A DNA stretch of 34,159 nucleotides, taken from NCBI GenBank assembly GCA_028284545.1, contig JANQRN010000193.1, positions 1-34,159 on the forward strand, written 5' to 3'. Positions within the stretch are counted from its first letter, which is position 1. Every line of letters starts with the position of its first letter. This document shows positions 26,082 to 31,812 of this stretch, piece by piece. The notes beneath the pieces are model-generated. The model did no database searches. It had not been told where the DNA came from and saw nothing but the letters and a program-made list of their open reading frames with translations. Source of the DNA: Rhodothermales bacterium. GTDB taxonomy: Bacteria > Bacteroidota > Rhodothermia > Rhodothermales > JABDKH01. Made by a program: the position numbers and the translations under genes.

Positions 26082-26921
26082 TCAGCCGTGGATTTCAGCC
26101 CTGGATTTCAGGCCGTGGGTTGCGGGAGGCATTGCGGCGGTCGTAGCTGATTCTTCGGCGCGATCGGGCGCGGTCGGGCCTGCAGATGACCATTCCAGCA
26201 ACTGCGGCCCACTGCCCGGGGGGCGGGCGTCGTCTGTAATCAGAGCAAACGTCCGCTGGTAGTGCCAGGATCCCGGATTCAGGTACAGCCCGCCCGCCAT
26301 GGCGCGTTTCTCTGGAAAATGGCTGTGTCCCATGACTACGATATCGACGTCCTTGCGTGTGAGTATACCCTCAGCGTGTTTTCGCAGGCCGTCCACCGTC
26401 TGCATGGAGCGGCGTTTGGCGGAGAACTTGTTATTCACCCAGCGGGCCAGCGAGACGCCCACGTCGCCGGGGAGGACGGACTTGTAGATGCTCACCGGAA
26501 TGGGATGCCGCAGGACCCGCTTCAGTTTGCCATACAGGCCGCCAAGCGCGGGGGCGCCGTCTCCGTGAAAGAAGTGATAGCGCATCCCGCCGAGCAGCCG
26601 CTCATCGGTGTCCATAAACATCGCTGCCCCGAATTCCCGAGCGAAGTAGTCTCGGTGCCAGGGGTCATGGTTGCCGGCGAAGTACGATATCGCCACCCCC
26701 GCGTCGGCAAGGTCTGCCAGCTTGCCCTGAAACCGAGAATAGCCCTTTGGGATGAGGTGGCGGTACTCGATGTAGTATTCGAAGACATCGCCGAGCAGGA
26801 CGACCTCAGACAGCCCCCGATCCGCGAAGAACTCGAGGCACGCCACGAGCTCCTTCTCCTTCGAGCGCTCGGCGCCGGCGTCGGCCTTGCCGAAGTGGAT
26901 GTCTGCGAGGATGAGGATCAC
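26082..26921 (-). CDS. lpxH: UDP-2,3-diacylglucosamine hydrolase-like metallophosphoesterase
   Basis: 279 aa from the GTG at 26921. Calcineurin-type metal ligands are complete: Asp7 and His9 (LADIHFG), Asp45 (GDVFEY), Asn84 and His85 (GNHD), His119 (FFHGDG) and His199/His201 (GHSH). The HGDG segment and the following GKLKRVLRHP resemble Bacteroidota LpxH-like enzymes, which cleave UDP-diacylglucosamine to lipid X in lipid A synthesis. A different phosphoesterase substrate is possible. The start is uncertain: the frame stays open through C-rich heptamer repeats to 27194, but that part is low complexity and the GTG lies exactly where homology begins, without a ribosome-binding site. The last residues lie in a 13-bp tandem repeat. 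Confidence 0.8.
   Translation of the reverse strand: MILILADIHFGKADAGAERSKEKELVACLEFFADRGLSEVVLLGDVFEYYIEYRHLIPKGYSRFQGKLADLADAGVAISYFAGNHDPWHRDYFAREFGAAMFMDTDERLLGGMRYHFFHGDGAPALGGLYGKLKRVLRHPIPVSIYKSVLPGDVGVSLARWVNNKFSAKRRSMQTVDGLRKHAEGILTRKDVDIVVMGHSHFPEKRAMAGGLYLNPGSWHYQRTFALITDDARPPGSGPQLLEWSSAGPTAPDRAEESATTAAMPPATHGLKSRAEIHG
26083..26108. repeat. 13-bp tandem duplication across the lpxH stop codon
   Basis: Two copies, CAGCCGTGGATTT and CAGCCCTGGATTT, differ at one base, and a third partial copy (CAGGCCGTGG) follows. The lpxH stop TGA (26082-26084) uses the first bases of this array. With one unit removed, the lpxH frame would run without a stop into the pbp1A ATG at 26077. Confidence 0.92.
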
Positions 26922-26928
26922 GGGAGGA

Positions 26929-27008
26929 AGGTGGGAGGTGGAGGGTTGAAGGTTGAAGGTGGAGGGTTGAGGGTTGAGGGTTGAGGGTAGAAGGTAGGGG
27001 GTGAAGGT
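26929..27008 (+). repeat. GGTTGAG heptamer tract with G-quadruplex potential
   Basis: About 80 bp built of 7-bp units of GGTTGAG, GGTTGAA and GGTGGAG type. Between 26964 and 26987 four GGG runs are separated by exactly TTGA, a canonical G-quadruplex pattern on the plus strand. It lies immediately upstream of the lpxH start, in the divergent region between lpxH and the first rhomboid gene. Confidence 0.9.
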
Positions 27009-27090
27009 ACGGGGGCAGGAGGTCGCGGTTAAGGACGGCGAATGGGCTGTGGCTGTTTCTACGGGTTTTCCGCCGATCGTTCCGCTTCTG

Positions 27091-27114
27091 GCGCCGGGCG
27101 GAGCGGCCCGGCGC
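27091..27114. other. Perfect GC-rich hairpin in the lpxH/rhomboid intergenic region
   Basis: GCGCCGGGC and GCCCGGCGC form a 9-bp stem with the loop GGAGCG. There is no T run. It lies in the 353-bp gap between divergent genes, between heptamer tracts of opposite orientation (26929-27008 and 27136-27164). It is not at a gene end, so terminator function is unlikely. I see no clear promoter in the rest of the gap (27165-27274). Confidence 0.55.
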
Positions 27115-27135
27115 GTTGTGGTCACGTTCGCACCG

Positions 27136-27164
27136 TTGACCCTCCACCTTCCACCTTCAACCCT
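27136..27164 (-). repeat. Short heptamer tract, inverted orientation
   Basis: The plus strand reads as CCCTCCA, CCTTCCA and CCTTCAA units, which are the reverse complement of the GGTTGAG-type tract at 26929-27008. It is the only heptamer tract in the window in this orientation. Confidence 0.75.
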
Positions 27165-27274
27165 TTCGGTATCGGCGGCCGCGCTGCGGCGCAAAATAGC
27201 AGATCATAATGACGGTCGCGACGTAACATCCGGCCCTCTCGAACGAACAACCGCTTTTCCGCCCAATCCGCCGG

Positions 27275-27982
27275 ATGAACCAGTACCAGCAGCCGACGCT
27301 GCAATTCTCCTTTTTCCCGCCGGTGATCAAGAATCTCTTGATCGTCAACCTGCTGGTGTACCTCGCGCAGATCGTCGCGATGACGACGAACGCGGGCGGA
27401 CTCGCAGTGGTACTCAACGCGATGGCGCTCTACCCGCCGGGCTCGGGTGAGATCGGGTCTTCGATATTTGGTGGACGCAACGTCCCGATTCCGGGATTCT
27501 GGCCGTGGCAGATGGTGACGTACTCGGTTCTGCACAGCGTAGGGTCCTTCTCGCACATCCTTTTCAACATGTTCGCGCTGTGGATGTTTGGGATGCAGCT
27601 CGAGAATACGTGGGGTTCCAAGCGCTTCGCATTGTACTATTTCGTTTGCGTCATTGGCGCAGCAATAGTGCAGATGATCGTCATGTACGGCTCCAGCGTG
27701 CCCACCCTCGGGGCTTCCGGAGGAGTCTTCGGCGTACTCCTGGCGTTCGGAATGATGTTCCCCAACCAGCAAATCTTCCTGTTTCCGATCCCGTTTCCGG
27801 TGAAGGCAAAGTATTTCGTGGCGGGCTACGGGCTAATCGAACTGTACAGTGGGGTCGCGGGTACAATGGACGGCGTTGCCCACTTTGCCCACCTGGGTGG
27901 CATGTTTTTTGGCTTCGGACTCCTGCTGTATTGGATGGGACGACTTCCGTTCAAACCAAAGAGCCAGGGCAGCACCTTCTGA
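27275..27982 (+). CDS. Rhomboid-family intramembrane serine protease (first)
   Basis: 235 aa with about six hydrophobic segments. The catalytic serine is Ser148 in GASGGVFGVL and the histidine partner is His206 in HFAHLGGMFFGFG, so the Ser/His dyad is intact. The HILFNMFALWMFGMQLE segment matches the second helix with its His and Asn, which form the oxyanion site, and the G-x-x-L/E turn. It cleaves transmembrane segments of membrane proteins; the substrate is unknown. It heads an apparent operon: rhomboid, rhomboid, EEP-family enzyme. Confidence 0.92.
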   Translation: MNQYQQPTLQFSFFPPVIKNLLIVNLLVYLAQIVAMTTNAGGLAVVLNAMALYPPGSGEIGSSIFGGRNVPIPGFWPWQMVTYSVLHSVGSFSHILFNMFALWMFGMQLENTWGSKRFALYYFVCVIGAAIVQMIVMYGSSVPTLGASGGVFGVLLAFGMMFPNQQIFLFPIPFPVKAKYFVAGYGLIELYSGVAGTMDGVAHFAHLGGMFFGFGLLLYWMGRLPFKPKSQGSTF

Positions 27983-27997
27983 TTCCGCCTGGATGCG

Positions 27998-28036
27998 GTG
28001 CCTACACGATCTGCCTCGACGATCTGCCTCGACGAT
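27998..28036. repeat. 13-bp tandem repeat abutting the start of the second rhomboid gene
   Basis: CTGCCTCGACGAT occurs twice exactly (28011-28023, 28024-28036) and is preceded by the degenerate copy GTGCCTACACGAT (27998-28010). The last two bases are the first two of the ATG at 28035. The array occupies almost the whole spacer between the two rhomboid genes, where a ribosome-binding site would be expected. Confidence 0.92.
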
Positions 28037-29027
28037 GGACCTCATAACGCGATTTAAGCTCTGGTACAACACGCAGCCGCCAGCGATAAGGCTGCTGCTG
28101 ACGATTAACGTCGTCCTGTACCTGATGTGGAATCTCCTGTTCATCCACATCGAGCCGGCGATTGTGTTCACGATGCGCTACCTCGCGCTGACGCCGCTGG
28201 CAGAGACGCTCCTTCTCGCGCCCTGGCAGCTCGTGACGTACAACTTCCTGCACACGTCGCCGGGCTTCGGCGGTCTGCTGCACATACTGTTCAATATGCT
28301 CTGGCTGGTCTGGATCGGGCGCGATCACGAGCACCTGCATGGCAGCGCGAACCTGATGGGACTATATCTCCTCGGTGGTATTGGCGGCGGCCTGATGGCT
28401 GTTTTGCTACATACCGCGCTCCCCTCAATTGGCGCGTTTGGCGGCCCCATTGTAGGCGCCTCCGGGTCAGTCCTTGCAGTCATCGCCGCGGTGGCAACTC
28501 GGTATCCGAACAAGAGCATTGCGCTGCTCTTTATTGGTGTTGTCCCACTCAGACTCATCGTCATTGGCTTTCTCTTCCTCGACCTCTTGTTCATCGCGTC
28601 GTCGGGTACGGCGGTTGGCGCGCACCTCGGTGGCGCCGTTGCCGGGTTCGCGATAGCGCGGCTGCAGCTGGCCGGGCGAGACGTCACGTCGTGGGCCAAC
28701 ATCTTCTTCGGAGGATCGCGTCCCCGGAAAGAGCGATCGCCGAAGAAAGAAGACATGCTCGGGCAGCTCGAGTCCTGGCTTGCCGAACGACAGGAGGGGC
28801 GTCGGAAGTCTCGCGGTGAGTCGACACCCGAGCCGGGTGGCGGCGCGAAACGGCCCCGCCGGCGTGAGGCAAAGATCCACAAACTCGATCCGCGTGCGGG
28901 GGAAAGAAATCCACAGCCGTCGGGCGACGAGTTGATTGACCGACTGCTCGACAAGATCAACGAGCATGGCTACGAGTCGCTGACAGAGGAAGAAAAGCGG
29001 ATACTCTATGAGGCGAGCAACAAGTAG
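28035..29027 (+). CDS. Rhomboid-family intramembrane serine protease (second) with cytosolic C-terminal tail
   Basis: 330 aa from the ATG at 28035; the longer open frame upstream only overlaps rhomboid 1 in another frame. Six hydrophobic segments, Ser143 in VGASGSVLAVI and His197 in GAHLGGAVAGF give an intact dyad. From about 225 there is a charged, low-complexity linker. The tail then ends with DELIDRLLDKINEHGYESL and TEEEKRILYEASNK, which matches the short C-terminal module (DUF6576-like) seen on Bacteroidota rhomboids. Its end overlaps the next gene by 20 bp, which indicates translational coupling. Confidence 0.92.
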   Translation: MDLITRFKLWYNTQPPAIRLLLTINVVLYLMWNLLFIHIEPAIVFTMRYLALTPLAETLLLAPWQLVTYNFLHTSPGFGGLLHILFNMLWLVWIGRDHEHLHGSANLMGLYLLGGIGGGLMAVLLHTALPSIGAFGGPIVGASGSVLAVIAAVATRYPNKSIALLFIGVVPLRLIVIGFLFLDLLFIASSGTAVGAHLGGAVAGFAIARLQLAGRDVTSWANIFFGGSRPRKERSPKKEDMLGQLESWLAERQEGRRKSRGESTPEPGGGAKRPRRREAKIHKLDPRAGERNPQPSGDELIDRLLDKINEHGYESLTEEEKRILYEASNK

Positions 29028-30087
29028 GATTCTGCTCCTGCTGTACCTCCTCATCGCCGCACTCTTCCTGTGCGGGTTGCTTGCACGATACGTCCATCCG
29101 CGATTCGCGTGGTGGCTCCAACTTGCGGGCATCATCCTGCCGTACTCCGCACTCGGACTGCTGGCAAGCTCTGTCGTGGTCTACTTCTCAAAGCGGAAGT
29201 GGCTGCGGAGAATTCACCTCGCCCTGCTCGTGCTTGCATTGATCCGGTTTCCTCCGACGATGCTGACAGGGCCACGCCAAGCCGCAGAAGGCGACCTCGT
29301 CCTGCTTACTTACAACACGCCAACGTATTTACACGCAGACGGCCAGCCGGCCGGTCAGGCGCTGACGGACTTGCTCGAAGCGACGCAACCCCATGTCTTT
29401 TCCCTGCAGGAGGGCTACTGGCGATATGCTTTTGGTCGGAAAGGAATCTCCGGCCGGGCCGACGTGCTAGCCGTTGTCGAGCATACTGACTTCAGTGACG
29501 CTCCTGACAGCATCGCCGATCGGATATTTACGCACCAGCCCGTGCTGTCCCGCATCGGGATCGACCATGTTGAGCAGCGCACGTTTCGCCGAACTCCGGA
29601 GCAGACCGACCCGCTTGACGTGATGCGCGTCGCTACCGAATGGCAGGGAAAGCCGCTGGTCATCTACAACGTTCACCTTGCATCGTACGGCACGCAGAAG
29701 CCGTGGCAGGAGGAAGAAGAGGATCGGCTCGATCCGTGGGTTTGGCGCGGATATCTGCGTCGATACCGCCGCGCGATCAGGCATCGCGCATGGGAGGCGG
29801 AGCAGATTCGCAAACCCCTGGAATCCGAGGAGCAGGCTTTCGTCCTCACCGGCGACTTCAACGCAACTCCGCACAACTGGACATACCGACGCATTGCCAG
29901 CGGGCTTCGGGACGCGGCGAGGGATACGGGTGGTGGTACCGGCTTCACATACCACCGCAAGCGCCCGATCGCCCGCATCGACTTTGTCCTGGCTTCGCGC
30001 GATTTCAAGTTCACGTCGGCGAGGACGGTTGATGGCGGTGCCTCGGATCACCTCGGGGTGCTTGCTACGCTGCGCTGGACGGATTGA
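29008..30087 (+). CDS. Endonuclease/exonuclease/phosphatase-family membrane protein
   Basis: 359 aa. The N-terminal 80 residues hold two to three membrane segments; the remainder is an EEP domain facing one side of the membrane. Catalytic motifs are Asn103 (TYNTPT), Glu135 (SLQEG), His223 (NVHLAS), Asp283 and Asn285 (GDFNATP) and Asp347-His348 (SDHLGV). This set fits metal-dependent hydrolysis of a phosphodiester or phosphomonoester; a lipid or nucleic acid substrate cannot be decided. Pairs of rhomboids followed by such membrane-anchored EEP proteins are frequent in Bacteroidota. Immediately after the stop come heptamer repeats. Confidence 0.88.
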   Translation: MRRATSRILLLLYLLIAALFLCGLLARYVHPRFAWWLQLAGIILPYSALGLLASSVVVYFSKRKWLRRIHLALLVLALIRFPPTMLTGPRQAAEGDLVLLTYNTPTYLHADGQPAGQALTDLLEATQPHVFSLQEGYWRYAFGRKGISGRADVLAVVEHTDFSDAPDSIADRIFTHQPVLSRIGIDHVEQRTFRRTPEQTDPLDVMRVATEWQGKPLVIYNVHLASYGTQKPWQEEEEDRLDPWVWRGYLRRYRRAIRHRAWEAEQIRKPLESEEQAFVLTGDFNATPHNWTYRRIASGLRDAARDTGGGTGFTYHRKRPIARIDFVLASRDFKFTSARTVDGGASDHLGVLATLRWTD

Positions 30088-30091
30088 CTCG

Positions 30092-30117
30092 GAGGTTGAG
30101 GGTTGAGGGTTGAGGGT
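30092..30117 (+). repeat. GGTTGAG heptamer tract after the EEP gene
   Basis: Three and a half heptamers (GGTTGAG) begin five bases after the stop codon and run directly into the 47-bp repeat array. Three GGG runs and one GG with TTGA loops could form a two-layer quadruplex in the mRNA 3' end. Confidence 0.88.
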
Positions 30118-30285
30118 GATCCTGGTTCGGGGCGTGTTGTCCGGATCCAACAACCTGAGAGGGTGATCCCCGCTCTGGGCGTGTTGTCCGGATCCTACAA
30201 CCTGAGAGGGTGATCCCCGTTCTGGGCGTGTTGTCCGGATTCAACAACCCTCCTTCGGGGCGTATTGTCTGGATCTAACAACCCC
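30114..30285 (+). repeat. 47-bp tandem repeat array, hairpin-forming unit
   Basis: Units start at 30114, 30161 and 30208 (exact 47-bp period), and a shortened fourth unit follows. Each has a GGTGATCC head, a GGGCGTGTTGTCC middle and the core TGTCCGGATCYAACAACC. In each unit GTTGT and ACAAC (TTGT and ACAA in the last) can pair around a 9-nt loop whose sequence varies. The array occupies the 309-bp gap between the EEP gene and ispG. No spacers are present, so it is not a CRISPR array. Confidence 0.93.
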
Positions 30286-30313
30286 GTTGAACCGGGGGGC
30301 GGTTTGGTGGTAC

Positions 30314-30397
30314 ATGGCTGGCGGACTGCCGCGCGCGATGCGGCAGATGCTGAAAGAACGGATTGAAGAACTGATTGAACTTGACCGAACGTCCTGA
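30314..30397 (+). CDS. Possible 27-aa leader peptide overlapping the ispG start
   Basis: An ATG at 30314 opens a 27-codon frame ending in TGA at 30395-30397. The last base of the TGA is the first base of the ispG ATG (TGATG), the usual arrangement for translational coupling. GGTGG precedes the ATG by a few bases. The peptide is amphipathic, with the segment MLKERIEELIELD likely helical. It may be a coincidental frame; there is no homology I recognise. Confidence 0.3.
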   Translation: MAGGLPRAMRQMLKERIEELIELDRTS

Positions 30398-31485
30398 TGG
30401 AACGTCCACGTAGAGAATCCCGCGCCGTGCAGGTAGGCAACGTCCAGATCGGGGGTGGTGCGCCGATATCCGTCCAATCTATGACGGTCGGGAAGACCCA
30501 CGATGTCGCGAACTGTCTGCGGGAGATCCAGGGCCTGGCTGAAGCCGGGGCGGATATCATACGGGTCGCCGTGCCGCGGCCCGAAGACGCCTCCGCGCTG
30601 CCCGACATCGTGCACGGGTCACCGGTACCGATCGTGGCCGATATCCACTTCAATCACCAGTACGCACTGCAGGCCATTGAGGCGGGCGTTGCGAAGGTGC
30701 GCATCAACCCCGGCAACATTGGCAAGCACGAGTGGGAAGCCGAGGTGCTGCACGCTGCGAAAGATGCGGGCATCCCCATTCGCATTGGCGTGAACTCTGG
30801 TTCACTCGAGAAGGACATACTGGACAAGTACGGATACCCCAAGCCGGAGGCGCTCTTCGAGAGCGCGATGCGACACGTAGAGATCTGCACGAAGAACGGA
30901 TTCGAAGACATTGTGATATCCGTCAAGCACTCAGACGTCTACTTCATGATCCAGGCCTACCGGATGCTCGCCGAGCGCACGGACTTCCCGCTGCACCTCG
31001 GCGTCACCGAGTCGGGGAGCAAAGGCACCGGCACGATCAAGAGCTCGATCGGGATCGGGACGCTGTTGGCGGATGGCATCGGCGACACGATCCGCGTTTC
31101 GCTGGCGGCGGATTCGGTTCACGAAGTTGAGGCCGGTCACGAAATCCTGAGCGCCCTGCGGCTGGGACGACCGGGTGTCAATATCATCGCATGCCCGACG
31201 TGCGGGCGCCTCGCTGGTGATCTGTTCACGGTGGTCGAAGAGGTGGAGGCCGCGGTGAAGTCGCGCAAGTTCGAGAAGAACCTCAACGTCGCCCTGATGG
31301 GTTGCGCTGTCAACGGCCCGGGCGAGGCCGCCGGCGCTGACCTGGGCGTTTCACTCGGCCGCGGTCGCGCGCATCTCTTCAAGCGCGGCGAGATTCTGCG
31401 GACGGTCGAGCAGGAAGACATCGTGGCGGCAGTGCTTGAGACGATTGAGGCGTGGGAGGAGGAAGAGGAGAAGGTTGAGGGTTGA
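30397..31485 (+). CDS. ispG: 4-hydroxy-3-methylbut-2-enyl diphosphate synthase (short bacterial type)
   Basis: 362 aa. Converts methylerythritol cyclodiphosphate to HMBPP in the MEP pathway, using electrons from ferredoxin or flavodoxin. The N-terminal TIM barrel runs from VQVGNVQIGGGAPISVQSMT to about 255. The C-terminal domain carries the [4Fe-4S] ligands Cys266 and Cys269 (ACPTCG), Cys303 (MGCAVNGPGE) and Glu310. It is the short form without the central insertion found in many Bacteroidota and plants. The start ATG is fixed by a stop five codons upstream in frame. The last codons (KVEG and the stop) are formed by GGTTGAG repeat units. Confidence 0.97.
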   Translation: MERPRRESRAVQVGNVQIGGGAPISVQSMTVGKTHDVANCLREIQGLAEAGADIIRVAVPRPEDASALPDIVHGSPVPIVADIHFNHQYALQAIEAGVAKVRINPGNIGKHEWEAEVLHAAKDAGIPIRIGVNSGSLEKDILDKYGYPKPEALFESAMRHVEICTKNGFEDIVISVKHSDVYFMIQAYRMLAERTDFPLHLGVTESGSKGTGTIKSSIGIGTLLADGIGDTIRVSLAADSVHEVEAGHEILSALRLGRPGVNIIACPTCGRLAGDLFTVVEEVEAAVKSRKFEKNLNVALMGCAVNGPGEAAGADLGVSLGRGRAHLFKRGEILRTVEQEDIVAAVLETIEAWEEEEEKVEG

Positions 31486-31537
31486 AGGTTGAGCGTAGGA
31501 GAGTTGAGGGTTGAGGGGAGAGGGTTGAGGGGAGAAA
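31471..31537 (+). repeat. Heptamer tract entering the ispG 3' end
   Basis: GGTTGAG, GGTTGAA, GGGTTGAG and GGGGAGA-type units, less regular than at the other sites. The tract starts inside the ispG coding sequence (K-V-E-G-stop) and leads into the second array of the 18-bp core repeat. Confidence 0.85.
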
Positions 31538-31652
31538 GGTGATTCCTGTTCCCGGGCGTGTTGTCCTGATCTAATGACCTGTCCCGATCTAATGACCTCT
31601 CCTGATCTAACAACCTGTCCTGATCTAACGAGTTGTCCGGATCTAACAAGGC
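31538..31652 (+). repeat. Second compound repeat: one 47-bp-type head plus five 18-bp core copies
   Basis: GGTGATTCCTGTTCCCGGGC corresponds to the head of the 47-bp unit at 30114. Then the core alone is repeated with starts near 31562, 31580, 31598, 31616 and 31634, consensus TGTCCNGATCTAACRACC. It has the same orientation as the first array and lies in the 327-bp gap between ispG and the secreted-protein gene. The rest of the gap (31653-31812) shows nothing I recognise. Confidence 0.92.
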
Positions 31653-31812
31653 GCGAGGAGAGAGGAGTGGCCGCTGAGGCGCGGTTGCGCTCCCGTTTGG
31701 GTTCAGCATGAACCATTCGTCTTTGATTGTAGGCCGTTCAGGCGTTCCCTGACAACGATCTGCGGAGTGACGTGCTAACCTCTGGTGGATATTTCGCGCA
31801 GAGGCTTGTTTC

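Noticed and set aside
26922-27194. Upstream extension of lpxH with NPQPSTLN-like residues
   Set aside because: This peptide is the translation of the heptamer tract; homology to metallophosphoesterases begins exactly at the GTG at 26921.
30114-30285. CRISPR-like array
   Set aside because: The units are contiguous 47-bp repeats with internal variation and no unique spacers; no cas genes are nearby.
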